Shown here one piece after another: positions 54,371-62,971 of a stretch of 64,000 bases of DNA. This DNA is from Spirochaetaceae bacterium (GTDB lineage: Bacteria; Spirochaetota; Spirochaetia; SZUA-6; Bin103), in the NCBI GenBank assembly GCA_028820215.1, contig JAPPKD010000253.1:1-64000 (forward strand), in the 5' to 3' direction. Position 1 is the stretch's first letter. Each line of letters begins with the position of its first letter. A program made the position numbers and the translations under genes. The notes below the pieces were generated by a model, which was not told the DNA's origin, did no database searches, and worked only from the letters and a program-made list of their open reading frames with translations.

Positions 54371-55543
54371 ATGGCGAGAAAAAACCTCTTGAAGGGGCTC
54401 AATCGGCCGACCGGTATGGTCTTCGAGCACACCGACGTGGATGCCTCCTACGGGAAGTTCATCGCGTATCCGTTCGAGCGGGGCTATGGCGCGACCATCG
54501 GCAACAGCCTGCGGCGCATTCTGCTTTCGGGAATCCAGGGGTATGCGATCACGGCCGTGCGGATCGCCAGCCGCGAGGAGGACGGATCATCGCACACGGT
54601 TTCCAGTGAATTCGAGCCCATTCCTCATGTCGTCGAAGACACGCCGGATATCATCAACGCCCTTAAGCAGATCAGACTGGCGCTGGACGAAGGGGTGGAG
54701 GAGCGGACGGTGTACGTGGAAGCGTCCGGCCCCAAGACGCTGGTCGCCGGCGATCTGGCGGTGGACACGGGCATAGTGGTGACTACGCCGGAGCTGGCGA
54801 TCGCCACCCTCATGGAAGACGCGAATCTCGAGTTCGAGGTGCAGATCGAGTTCTCGCGTGGTTATCTGCCGGCGGAGAACAGCGAACGCTTCATCGACAT
54901 TGTAGGCACGATTCCGATCGACGCTCTGTTCTCGCCGATCACGCGCGTGAAGTACGCGGTGGAGAACACCAGAGTCGGCCAGCGGACCGACTACGACAAG
55001 TTGGTGCTGGAGGTGTGGACGGACGGCACGCTCAAGCCTGAGGACGCGGTCGCGGAGGCGGCCAAGATCGCCAAGGACCACTACACGATATTCATCAACT
55101 TCGAGGAAGACGAGGTCGGCGACCACGAGGAGCTCGATCTCGAGGACGAACGGCTGCGCCGCTTGCTCGATACCCCGGTCGAAGAACTGGAGCTGTCGGT
55201 GCGTTCCAGCAACTGCCTGCGGAACGAGAACATCCGCACGATCGGCGACCTGACGCGCAGGACCGAGGAAGAGATCGCCAAGACGCGAAATTTCGGACGG
55301 AAGTCCCTCGACGAGATCAAGAAGCGGCTGGAAGAGCGTGGGTTGCAGCTTGGCATGAGCGACTACAGCGCGGTGCGGCAGCAGCTTGCCAGCGCCGAAT
55401 CGGTCGCTCCCGCCACGGGTGAGGGGGGCGATGAGGCAGCGGTCGGCAACACGGAGGCAACGGTGGGCGGCACCGAGGCAACGGTGGGGACCGAGGCCGC
55501 GGCGGGCGCTGAGGTTGCGGCGCTTGACGAGACCGACGAGTGA
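54371..55543 (+). CDS. rpoA: DNA-directed RNA polymerase subunit alpha
   Basis: A 390-residue subunit. The N-terminal dimerisation domain has [19 protein letters not shown]. The C-terminal DNA/activator-binding domain includes [15 protein letters not shown]. Beyond it lies an extra acidic Ala/Thr/Gly-rich tail of roughly 55 residues containing repeats ([14 protein letters not shown]). This makes the protein longer than the usual 320-350 residues. Confidence 0.96.
   Translation: MARKNLLKGLNRPTGMVFEHTDVDASYGKFIAYPFERGYGATIGNSLRRILLSGIQGYAITAVRIASREEDGSSHTVSSEFEPIPHVVEDTPDIINALKQIRLALDEGVEERTVYVEASGPKTLVAGDLAVDTGIVVTTPELAIATLMEDANLEFEVQIEFSRGYLPAENSERFIDIVGTIPIDALFSPITRVKYAVENTRVGQRTDYDKLVLEVWTDGTLKPEDAVAEAAKIAKDHYTIFINFEEDEVGDHEELDLEDERLRRLLDTPVEELELSVRSSNCLRNENIRTIGDLTRRTEEEIAKTRNFGRKSLDEIKKRLEERGLQLGMSDYSAVRQQLASAESVAPATGEGGDEAAVGNTEATVGGTEATVGTEAAAGAEVAALDETDE
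55445..55486 (+). repeat. 21-nt tandem repeat in the rpoA tail
   Basis: Units 55445-55465 and 55466-55486 encode GNTEATV and GGTEATV. A shorter third copy (GTEAAA) follows. Confidence 0.75.
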
Positions 55544-55584
55544 GCATCATGTACGGAAACCGGTGCATCCTAGGGGTGGAGTGA
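55540..55584 (+). other. 14-codon bridging frame rpoA to rplQ
   Basis: GTG overlapping the rpoA TGA opens a frame that ends one base before the rplQ GTG. No family recognised. Confidence 0.3.
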
Positions 55585-55585
55585 A

Positions 55586-55966
55586 GTGAGACATCGCGTC
55601 GGCTACAATCCGCTCGGCCGCACGCCGAGCCACCGCAAGGCGCTCCATTCCAACATGGTGGCGGCGCTGTTCCGGCACGAACGCATCCGCACCACCCGTG
55701 CCAAGGCACTTGCCGTGCGTCGCAGCGCGGAGAAGATGATTACGCGCGCCAAGCACGACAGTGTGCACAGCCGGAGAATCATCGCGCGGCGCCTGCATGA
55801 TCCGGCGGTGCTGGCCAAGCTGTTCGATGTCCTGGGACCTCGCTTTCAGAGCCGTCCCGGCGGATATACGCGTGTGCTGAAGCTCGGCCCGCGATACGGC
55901 GATGCCAGCGAGATGGTGATCCTGGAGTTGCTCGACCGGCCGGTCGATACGGAAGAAGCTCCCTGA
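55586..55966 (+). CDS. rplQ: 50S ribosomal protein L17
   Basis: A 126-residue protein. [19 protein letters not shown] is the conserved N-terminal region, and [19 protein letters not shown] is near the end. GTG start with AGGGG upstream. Last gene of the alpha cluster. Confidence 0.96.
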   Translation: MRHRVGYNPLGRTPSHRKALHSNMVAALFRHERIRTTRAKALAVRRSAEKMITRAKHDSVHSRRIIARRLHDPAVLAKLFDVLGPRFQSRPGGYTRVLKLGPRYGDASEMVILELLDRPVDTEEAP

Positions 55967-56054
55967 GCAGTCACCCCGGCGCCGCGTAGGCAGCCGATCG
56001 GACGAGTACGCCGCGGGCGCGGATGAAGCGCATGCGAGGCCGCATCGCTCGGGG

Positions 56055-56681
56055 TTGCCCGCACTGAGAGTCACCGCGGCCCGCTGGCTTGACGGCAACC
56101 TGTCGGCTTCAACGCGGTTGTTGGTGGGTCTGCTGCTGGCCGCCGGACTGGTCGCGCAGGAGGACCTGATGCTGCGCGGAGCCCAGGCGCTGATCTTCGC
56201 CGCGCTGGCATGGCTGGTGCAACCGCGCCTGCGGCTGCGGCGCACCATGTTGTTCCTCGGCGTGACGGTCGCGTTCAATCTGCTCACCCCGGCCGGTCGC
56301 GTCCTGCTGCGGATCGGCGGCGTCGCGGTCACGGAGGGGGCTCTGACCGTCGGCGCGGGCAAGGCCGCAAGCCTGGGCGGATTGATGTTCCTCTCGCGGC
56401 TCATGGTCGATTCGCGCCTGCGGCTACCCGGAGCGGCGGGGGCACTGCTCGCCTCGAGCCTCGCGTTCCTTGCGCGTCTCATGGACGGCCGTGTGCGTTT
56501 CGACCTGCGCCATCCTGCCCGGAGCCTCGACCGGGCATTGCTCTGTGCCCGGGACGCCGCGCCCGAAGCGCCACCGGCCGGAGGCGGTTCCGGCACGACG
56601 ACTCTGCTGGGCGGGACGTGCGTGGCCGTGCTGCTTGCGCTCGCAGGCGGAGCGCTCGTCTGGAGCCGCCTCCGCGGCTGA
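56055..56681 (+). CDS. Predicted membrane protein, possibly EcfT/CbiQ-like
   Basis: About 208 residues with four to five hydrophobic segments (for example LLVGLLLAAGLVA, MLFLGVTVAFNLL and a final TTTLLGGTCVAVLLAL). The pattern FNLLTPAGRVLLRIGGVAVTEGAL resembles the transmembrane region of ECF-transporter T subunits, but the Arg-containing coupling motifs were not found. The start is a TTG without a convincing Shine-Dalgarno, so the N-terminus is uncertain. It may be a degenerate or divergent relative; function is not assigned. Confidence 0.5.
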   Translation: MPALRVTAARWLDGNLSASTRLLVGLLLAAGLVAQEDLMLRGAQALIFAALAWLVQPRLRLRRTMLFLGVTVAFNLLTPAGRVLLRIGGVAVTEGALTVGAGKAASLGGLMFLSRLMVDSRLRLPGAAGALLASSLAFLARLMDGRVRFDLRHPARSLDRALLCARDAAPEAPPAGGGSGTTTLLGGTCVAVLLALAGGALVWSRLRG

Positions 56682-56771
56682 TCCGTGACGGTGTGCGTCT
56701 CTGCGGTACACTGAGCGCGAGGCGAGCGGAGCGGTGCCGGGAACGCGAGCGGCGGAGGGACGCCGGACGTC

Positions 56772-57680
56772 GTGAGGCTGGAGCAACTGCCGGCCGTGGG
56801 TCGCCCGCGCAAGCCGGTAAAGCCGCCGCCGGTGACCTCCACGGCTCGGGACGAGCACCTGGAGGAATTGCCGCCTGCACGGGAAGCCGAGGACCCGTTG
56901 CGGGCGAACCGTCGCGCGGCGGCAGCGGAGAACCGGCCGTCCGCCCACATCAGCGTCCATCCGATGCGGGAGCTGCTTGATCTGGCGGCTCCGGGCAGCC
57001 CGGCGGTCGCGGTCGAGGACGGGGTCTACCGCGTTCAGCCGCACGCCTACGGCGGGGGCCCGGGGCGCGATCCGGGTTTGCGCCGGCTGGCGGCTGCGGT
57101 GACCGGCGGCGCGGCGGACGCAGATGGTCCGGCCGGTGGTGAGGTGGACGTGGGAAGCGAGGACGGCGACGCGCTGCAGGTGACCGTGTACGGCATCGAG
57201 ATGGACGCGTTCCTGGCAGACGCGCGCGGCGACGAGCAGACCGGGACCCGCGGTGGTCCGTTGGATCGCCTGGCTCGCCGCGTGGACGCCGTCGGCGCGG
57301 CTCTCCTGGTTCGCGGTCGACACGGGGGATACCGGTCGCGGCAGATCGTCGGCATCCTGGACCGGGCGGGCGGGCGGCTCGCGTTCGCGGATGAGGATCC
57401 GGTGTCCGCCCGTTACCTCACCCGTCGCGTGGCGCTCATCGTGGAGGATCCGCTGCAAGCGATCCCCGGATTGGGCCGCCGCTTCGCCGCGTCGGCGCGC
57501 GACCGGATCGATTGCCTGTCCTTCCTTCCCGCACGGGCGGGCGGGCGGGCGGCCTACCTCATGCTTGCCGGCGCGCAGGGTGCGGGCGCCCAAGGTGTGG
57601 GCGCATGGAACGTACAGGTCCTCGTGCGACGGTTGCGGCTGGTGAGGGATGCCGGGAAGGGCGGCCCGCCTCCTCCTTGA
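56772..57680 (+). CDS. Hypothetical protein between rplQ and rny
   Basis: A 302-residue protein not recognised. The N-terminal 65 residues are Pro/Ala/Arg/Glu-rich and probably disordered. The middle contains a mixed alpha/beta region and the C-terminal third carries GAQGA/GAQGV repeats. No signal peptide or membrane span is seen. GTG start preceded by GGAGGGA at about 11 nt. The rny promoter overlaps its last codons. Confidence 0.5.
   Translation: MRLEQLPAVGRPRKPVKPPPVTSTARDEHLEELPPAREAEDPLRANRRAAAAENRPSAHISVHPMRELLDLAAPGSPAVAVEDGVYRVQPHAYGGGPGRDPGLRRLAAAVTGGAADADGPAGGEVDVGSEDGDALQVTVYGIEMDAFLADARGDEQTGTRGGPLDRLARRVDAVGAALLVRGRHGGYRSRQIVGILDRAGGRLAFADEDPVSARYLTRRVALIVEDPLQAIPGLGRRFAASARDRIDCLSFLPARAGGRAAYLMLAGAQGAGAQGVGAWNVQVLVRRLRLVRDAGKGGPPPP
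57570..57599 (+). repeat. 15-nt in-frame tandem duplication
   Basis: Units 57570-57584 (GAQGA) and 57585-57599 (GAQGV) lie near the end of the hypothetical gene. Confidence 0.65.
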
Positions 57681-57705
57681 CTTTGCCCGGCCCGGCCCGT
57701 ACCGT
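57677..57705 (+). promoter_or_regulatory. Putative promoter for rny
   Basis: TTGACT (57677-57682), a 17-bp spacer and TACCGT (57700-57705), giving a leader of about 20 nt that includes GGAGGA. Confidence 0.5.
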
Positions 57706-57732
57706 GGATGTCAGCCATTATGGAGGAACGAA

Positions 57733-59262
57733 GTGGGACTGGTATGGTTCTTCATTCTTCCTCTCGCCGGTTTGCTGATCGGCTGGCTCGTCCGATGGTC
57801 CTACGCAAGATTCGAGCTTGCTTCTGCGGAGCAGAAGGCAAGAAGAGTACTCCAAGACGCGATACGAGAGGCGGAAGAGAGGAAACGTGAAGCCCTCATC
57901 GAGACAAAGGACCAGCTCCTCGCCGAGCGCGAGACGCTGGACCAGGAGGCCCGTGATCAACGGCGCGAGATCGAGCGCTATGAACGGAAGATTCGTCAGA
58001 GGGAAGAGAGCCTCCAGGAGCGACTTGAGACCATAGGCCGTCAGGAACGAGCACTCGCGACGCGCGAGCAGCAAGTACAGGAGCGAGAGGACGCCGTCGA
58101 CCACGCTGGAGCGGCGTTGAACGCCGAACTGGAGAAGGTCGCCCAACTCACGGTTGCGGAGGCCAAGCGGCAACTGACCGCGAACATAGAAACGGAAGCG
58201 CGCCGGGAGGCGCACGACTTGGTGCGGCGCATCGAGGCGGAGGCGGCAGAGGGTGCCGAGCGGCGTTCCCGTGCGGTCATCATCTCCGCAATGCAGCGCC
58301 TGGCGACCGAGGTTACCGCCGAGACCAGCGTCACCTCGGTCGATCTCCCCTCCGACGAAATGAAGGGGCGGATCATCGGCCGGGAAGGCCGCAACATACG
58401 GGCCCTGGAGACCCTGACTGGCGTCGACATCATCATCGACGACACGCCTGAAGCCGTGATTCTCTCCTGCTTCGATCCGGTGCGCCGGGAGACCGCGAAG
58501 CTGGCTCTGCATCGGCTGGTATCGGACGGGCGCATCCATCCGGCGCGGATCGAGGAGGTCGTACGCAAAGTGATGCGGGAGCTCGAGCAGACGCTGTTCG
58601 AAGAGGGGCAGCGGGTGTTGTTCGAGCTCGGCATCCACGACATGCACCCGGACGGCGTGGCGGCGCTCGGTCGCCTGCGCTACCGAACCAGCTATGGCCA
58701 GAACCAGCTCGCCCACTCCAAGGAAGCCGCCGTGCTCGCCGGGTTCATCGCGGTCGAGATCGGGGCCGACACAAAAGCCGCCAAGCGGGCGGCTCTGCTG
58801 CACGACGTGGGCAAGGGCATGGTATCGGACGGGGAGGTCGGGCACGCCGAGCTCGGCATGGATCTGGCCAAGCGGATCGGCGAGAACGACATCGTGTGCA
58901 ACGCGATCGGATCGCATCACAACGACATCGAGCCCGAGACGGTGGAGGCCATCATCGTCCAGATCGCGGACACCGTCTCGTCCTCGCGGCCCGGCGCGCG
59001 CCGGGAAGCGCTCGACAACTACCTCAAGAGGTTGGAGGACCTCGAGCGGATCGCCGGCGAGTACCAAGGGGTGGAAAAGACCTATGCGATCCAGGCCGGA
59101 CGCGAGCTGCGCATACTGGTGAGCGCCGACTCGGTTTCCGACCATCGCGCCGGCGAGCTGAGCCGAGCGGTGGCGCGCCGGATCGAAGACGAAGTCACCT
59201 ATCCCGGCCGCATCAAGGTGACGGTGATCCGCGAGACGCGCATCACCGAGTACGCGCGGTAA
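57733..59262 (+). CDS. rny: Ribonuclease Y
   Basis: A 509-residue membrane-anchored endoribonuclease that initiates mRNA decay. There is an N-terminal transmembrane helix (GLVWFFILPLAGLLIGWLV), then a long coiled coil to about residue 190. A KH domain with GREG at residues 216-219 follows, then an HD domain with His357 and Asp358 (LLHDVGKG). The GTG at 57733 follows GGAGGA at six bases and gives the normal length. The ymdB-type gene follows. Confidence 0.96.
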   Translation: MGLVWFFILPLAGLLIGWLVRWSYARFELASAEQKARRVLQDAIREAEERKREALIETKDQLLAERETLDQEARDQRREIERYERKIRQREESLQERLETIGRQERALATREQQVQEREDAVDHAGAALNAELEKVAQLTVAEAKRQLTANIETEARREAHDLVRRIEAEAAEGAERRSRAVIISAMQRLATEVTAETSVTSVDLPSDEMKGRIIGREGRNIRALETLTGVDIIIDDTPEAVILSCFDPVRRETAKLALHRLVSDGRIHPARIEEVVRKVMRELEQTLFEEGQRVLFELGIHDMHPDGVAALGRLRYRTSYGQNQLAHSKEAAVLAGFIAVEIGADTKAAKRAALLHDVGKGMVSDGEVGHAELGMDLAKRIGENDIVCNAIGSHHNDIEPETVEAIIVQIADTVSSSRPGARREALDNYLKRLEDLERIAGEYQGVEKTYAIQAGRELRILVSADSVSDHRAGELSRAVARRIEDEVTYPGRIKVTVIRETRITEYAR

Positions 59263-59321
59263 GCGTTCGCGTAGCTTCGCGCCCGGCTTGCCTGCTGTTG
59301 ATCCACGCTGACCCTGCGCCC

Positions 59322-60170
59322 ATGGATCCGGCAGGGCCGGCCGCAGCCACGCAGCTCCGAACCCCTCGCGGGGAGTCGTCGGCGCGGCTCGGAGTCCTCC
59401 TCATCGGGGACATCGTCGGCGACGCAGGCATGAGAGCCGTGTTCGCCGGACTGCGAGGCCTGCAGCGGCGAACCGGCGCCGCGGTAGTCATCGCCAATGG
59501 GGAAAACGCCGTCGATGGCTACGGACTGACACCGGAAGTTGTGGACCGCATCCTCGGTTTCGGAGTTCAGGTGATCACGTCAGGCAATCATGTCTGGCAG
59601 CATCCCGTGTTGCATCACACGCTCGAACAGGAACAGCGGTTGCTGCGTCCCGAGAACTACCTCCCCGATGCACCGGGGCACGGATGGTGCGTGGTGCGGA
59701 CGCCGGCGGCTGACGTCGGCGTGCTCAACGTGCAAGGCCGTCATGCGCTCCCGTCACCGCGGTGTCCGTTCCGGACGGCGGACAGCGCCGTCGCTGCCCT
59801 GCGCACCAGGACACCCGTGATCGTGGTCGACATGCACGCCGAGTCATCGGAGGAAAAGGAAGCGCTGGCGCTCCATCTGGATGGCCGCGTGTCGGCCGTG
59901 ATCGGCACGCACACGCACGTGACCACGGCAGATGAGCGCATTCTCCCGGGCGGCACCGCCTACATCACCGATGTCGGCATGACCGGCCCTGCCGGTGGGG
60001 TGATCGGGTTCGATCAGCGGGTGTCGGTACGGCGCAGCCTGTCGCAGATGCCCCTGAAGCTTGCGGTGGCCGACGGTCCAAGCCTGTTGAACGCCGTCCA
60101 CGTCGAGGTGGACGCCGCCAGCGGCCGCGCGCTGGCGATCGAACGCATGAGAGTCGGCGAGGCCCGATGA
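59322..60170 (+). CDS. YmdB-family (TIGR00282-type) metallophosphoesterase
   Basis: A 282-residue protein of the YmdB/TIGR00282 phosphodiesterase family. Metal-binding motifs are LIGDIVGDAG, ANGENAVDGYG, SGNHVW and GTHTHVTTAD. In Bacillus YmdB hydrolyses 2',3'-cyclic nucleotides and genetically links to RNase Y, matching the adjacency here. The ATG at 59322 adds about 25 residues before the fold; an alternative start closer to the fold was not found. Confidence 0.88.
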   Translation: MDPAGPAAATQLRTPRGESSARLGVLLIGDIVGDAGMRAVFAGLRGLQRRTGAAVVIANGENAVDGYGLTPEVVDRILGFGVQVITSGNHVWQHPVLHHTLEQEQRLLRPENYLPDAPGHGWCVVRTPAADVGVLNVQGRHALPSPRCPFRTADSAVAALRTRTPVIVVDMHAESSEEKEALALHLDGRVSAVIGTHTHVTTADERILPGGTAYITDVGMTGPAGGVIGFDQRVSVRRSLSQMPLKLAVADGPSLLNAVHVEVDAASGRALAIERMRVGEAR

Positions 60171-60230
60171 CGCTCCGCGGCTTCTCCGGGGCGGTTGGGT
60201 ACGGTAGACGGAGCGGTGACCAGGAGGGAT

Positions 60231-60956
60231 TCAGCGCTCGATTGAGTCCCGGGTGAGCGGTTCGCCGATGTAGATGCCTTCCGGCCCGAGGTAGTCGACG
60301 TTGGTTCCATCGATGAGGACCTGCACCGCGTCGACGGTAGGAAGATCGGTGGCCGAATACACGAGCTGCTTCAGGCGGCCCAGGAGTGCTTCCTGGCCGA
60401 GCGAGCTGAAGCGGAATCCCTGGCCGAGATCGATGGTCGCTGTCCCGTCCTGGACGGATACACCGTGAAGCTCCACATCCTCGGGCAGCAGGCTGATGAG
60501 ATCGAGGCGCTGCTCGGCATCCGTGGGCCCGGCCAGGAGCTCGCGCAGCGTCGCCGTGAGCGGCGCGGCATCGGCGCTGACCGATCGCTGCACGCCGTGG
60601 AGCCGGATTTCGCCGGCCTCGTCCACCATCACGAAGAACACCCGGGCGGTGCGCTGCGGCACGGGCGGTTCGGGTTGCTCCACACGGGCAGGCTGCGGGG
60701 CCTCAGGCTCCTGCGTCGGGTCGATCGTCTCCGCACGGTCCGGCGCCTGGCTCCGATTCACGTACCGGTTCGACGGCTGGCCGGATGGTCGCTGCACGAC
60801 TACGGAGGAACCATTCCCCGGCCTCACCGCCGAAAAGAAGTCGGTTGACTCCAGCACCCGTTCGATGGTCGGACGGCTGAAAACGAACACCACCAGCACC
60901 GCGGTAACCAGGCCCAGCCAGAAGACGAACCCCACCCACGACCGCTTGCGAGCCAT
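60231..60956 (-). CDS. GerMN-domain protein with N-terminal anchor
   Basis: About 241 residues. An N-terminal transmembrane segment (SWVGFVFWLGLVTAVLVVFVF) is followed by a Pro/Glu-rich linker and a C-terminal GerMN (sporulation/germination) domain, recognised from LTATLRELLAGPTDAE and YSATDLPTVDAVQVLIDG. Such domains occur in many non-sporulating bacteria, probably in peptidoglycan-linked functions. The start at 60956 is preferred because the membrane anchor then begins at once; 60971 is an alternative. Divergent from der. Confidence 0.8.
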   Translation of the reverse strand: MARKRSWVGFVFWLGLVTAVLVVFVFSRPTIERVLESTDFFSAVRPGNGSSVVVQRPSGQPSNRYVNRSQAPDRAETIDPTQEPEAPQPARVEQPEPPVPQRTARVFFVMVDEAGEIRLHGVQRSVSADAAPLTATLRELLAGPTDAEQRLDLISLLPEDVELHGVSVQDGTATIDLGQGFRFSSLGQEALLGRLKQLVYSATDLPTVDAVQVLIDGTNVDYLGPEGIYIGEPLTRDSIER

Positions 60957-61028
60957 TCCTATTGAGATCATCGGCACGCCGGTCCGCCGATTTGATGCGG
61001 TCGGCGGTGTCGTGTCAGGGCCGCGAGT

Positions 61029-61058
61029 TTGACAGTGCGGAGGTCGGGGACGTACCGT
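61029..61058 (+). promoter_or_regulatory. Putative promoter for der
   Basis: A perfect TTGACA (61029-61034), an 18-bp spacer and TACCGT (61053-61058). The leader of about 45 nt includes five GCT triplets (61075-61089) and lacks a Shine-Dalgarno. Confidence 0.5.
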
Positions 61059-61109
61059 GGGCCCAGGGAGTGCCGCTGCTGCTGCTGCTGCCGACGCTCC
61101 GTTCAGATC

Positions 61110-62504
61110 ATGACTGTCGCCATCATCGGGCGGCCCAACGTCGGCAAGTCCACCTTGTTCAATCGGCTCTGCAACCTCCGCCGGGCGATCACCCACGCGG
61201 ATCCCGGGGTTACCAGAGACCTGGGCTACGCGCCATGGGATATTGGCGGCGGCCTGACGGCCACGCTGATGGACTCAGGCGGTGTCGTCAGTGCGCGGAT
61301 CCCTGACGAACCGCTTGCAGACCAGGTTTCGACGCGCGCGCGTGAGGCGGCGGCCGCGGCCGACGTGGTCCTGCTGGTCGTCGACTTCGACGGACCGAGC
61401 TCCGACGACCATGCGCTCGCGGAGGATCTTCGCCGCCGCGGAAAGGACCCGATCGTGGCGGTCAACAAGGCCGACCATGCCGCCCTTGACGTCGAGGCGG
61501 CTCGATTCCACGAACTCGGCTTCCCCGACGTCGTGGCGATCTCCGCAGCCCACGGCCGCGGCATCGATGCGCTTGCAGAGATCACCCGCACGCGTCTCGC
61601 GGCCGCGGGTGGGGTTCTCCATCACGCTCACGACCCGGTGCCCGATGAGGACACCCCGGACGGAGTGATTCGTCTTGCGCTGCTCGGGCGGCCCAACACT
61701 GGCAAGTCGACGTTGCTCAATGCGCTCACCGGACGCCCGCTGGCGCTGGTGGACGCCACGCCCGGCACGACCCGGGATCCGGTGAGCGGCCGCTTCGTCG
61801 CAGATGGCCTGCGGTTCGAGGTCGTGGACACCGCGGGGCTCCGGCGGCGGACGCGCGTACAGGAACCGGTGGAATACTATTCCACACAACGTTCCGTCGA
61901 CGCGCTGGAGCACAGCGACGTGGTCGTGCTGCTGGCGGATGCCGGGGAGGAGATCGCCGACCAGGACAAACGCCTGGCGTCCCTGGCGGTGCGCAAGGGA
62001 AACGGCCTGGTGGTAGCGCTCAACAAGTGGGACCTGTTCCAGCCTCACCAGCGCGATGGGGTGATCGCGCGCGCCCGCTACCAGCTTCCGGCACTGAACT
62101 ACGTGCCGCTGATCACGTTGTCCGCCCGCGAGCGAACCGGCATTTCCAGCCTGACCGAAGCGTGCGCGGCGGTGAGCAGGCAGCGCTCCCGGCTGGTCTC
62201 CACCAGCCGGATCAACGATGCGGTGCGGAAGTGGAACCGGAGGCCGGGCACTTCGGAGAAAGGAAGGCGCGCGGCGCCGGGCCGCCAACCTCTCCGAGTC
62301 CAGTATGGGGTGCAGACCGGCACGAATCCCGTGCGCCTCCTGTTTTTCGTCAACAGGGTTCGTGTTCCGTCCCACTACCGCCGCTTCCTCGAGAACCGGG
62401 CGCGGGCGGACCTGGGCTTCGACCGGGTCCCGATCATCATCGACGTTCGCGGGCCTGCGCAGGGCGACCGATCGGGCAGGGGCGACCGACCGGGCAGGCG
62501 CTGA
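61110..62504 (+). CDS. der: GTPase Der (EngA)
   Basis: A 464-residue ribosome-assembly GTPase with two tandem G domains. The first G1 is GRPNVGKST near residue 7 and the second GRPNTGKST near residue 193; NKWD and a C-terminal KH-like domain follow. The ATG at 61110 is fixed by MTVAIIGRPN. The extreme C-terminus carries two hexapeptides (GDRSGR and GDRPGR) encoded by an 18-nt duplication. Confidence 0.95.
   Translation: MTVAIIGRPNVGKSTLFNRLCNLRRAITHADPGVTRDLGYAPWDIGGGLTATLMDSGGVVSARIPDEPLADQVSTRAREAAAAADVVLLVVDFDGPSSDDHALAEDLRRRGKDPIVAVNKADHAALDVEAARFHELGFPDVVAISAAHGRGIDALAEITRTRLAAAGGVLHHAHDPVPDEDTPDGVIRLALLGRPNTGKSTLLNALTGRPLALVDATPGTTRDPVSGRFVADGLRFEVVDTAGLRRRTRVQEPVEYYSTQRSVDALEHSDVVVLLADAGEEIADQDKRLASLAVRKGNGLVVALNKWDLFQPHQRDGVIARARYQLPALNYVPLITLSARERTGISSLTEACAAVSRQRSRLVSTSRINDAVRKWNRRPGTSEKGRRAAPGRQPLRVQYGVQTGTNPVRLLFFVNRVRVPSHYRRFLENRARADLGFDRVPIIIDVRGPAQGDRSGRGDRPGRR
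62463..62498 (+). repeat. 18-nt in-frame tandem duplication at the end of der
   Basis: Units 62463-62480 and 62481-62498 differ at one position and encode GDRSGR and GDRPGR just before the stop. Confidence 0.85.
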
Positions 62505-62517
62505 AAGGGGGACCGGT

Positions 62518-62907
62518 ACGTACTACTCGATCGGGCAGGTCAGCGAACTGCTGGGGGTCAAGCCGCACATCCTGCGCTACTGGGAGCGTTCCATCCCGCA
62601 GATCGCTCCTCGCAAGAATGCCTACGGCCGACGAGTGTACGGCAGCTATGAGGTGAACGTGCTGTTTCGCGTCCGCTACCTGCTGCAGGAGGCGCACTTT
62701 ACGGTCGACGGCGCGAGCCGTCGGCTGTGGCAGGAAACCGAGCGGGTCGATCCGGAGTTGCGCGCCCAGCTCGCCGAGATCCGCGACGACCTGCTGGCCG
62801 CGCTGGTCGCCAGCAGGTCGGTGCGGCGCGCCATCGCGGGGAGGGCCGGCAACGGCCGCGGTGCTGCTTCCGGCGCTTCGACGATGCCGGCGCAGGCACG
62901 GCCATGA
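62518..62907 (+). CDS. MerR family transcriptional regulator, probable ACG start
   Basis: About 129 residues with a MerR helix-turn-helix: TYYSIGQVSELLGVKPHILR, then YWERSIPQIAP and GRRVY. A short dimerisation helix and a Gly/Ala-rich tail follow. No ATG, GTG or TTG lies near the expected N-terminus. An ACG at 62518-62520 sits six bases after AAAGGGGG, so it is the best candidate start unless the base is a substitution in this genome copy. The nearest upstream GTG (62362) would add over 50 residues in a frame that overlaps der. Regulated targets are unknown. Confidence 0.65.
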   Translation, partial: TYYSIGQVSELLGVKPHILRYWERSIPQIAPRKNAYGRRVYGSYEVNVLFRVRYLLQEAHFTVDGASRRLWQETERVDPELRAQLAEIRDDLLAALVASRSVRRAIAGRAGNGRGAASGASTMPAQARP

Positions 62908-62971
62908 AGCGAACTATCTTGTAGTTCCACGTCAAGAGCGGGGCGGTTCGTACCGTCATTCAATAGGTAGG

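Noticed and set aside
61029..61109. Der N-terminal extension containing a cysteine run from (GCT)n read in another frame
   Set aside because: The extension is unlike any Der; the P-loop strand starts at MTVAIIGRPN, and a good promoter lies inside the extension.
62499..62520. Der-MerR fusion by +1 frameshift at the der stop
   Set aside because: Possible in principle because the frames are adjacent, but no known slippery signal with an upstream stimulator is seen, and the Shine-Dalgarno before the ACG explains the arrangement better.
62904..62924. ATGA-started six-codon frame after the MerR gene
   Set aside because: It ends 47 nt before the next start, so it does not bridge genes as the ribosomal-protein minicistrons do.
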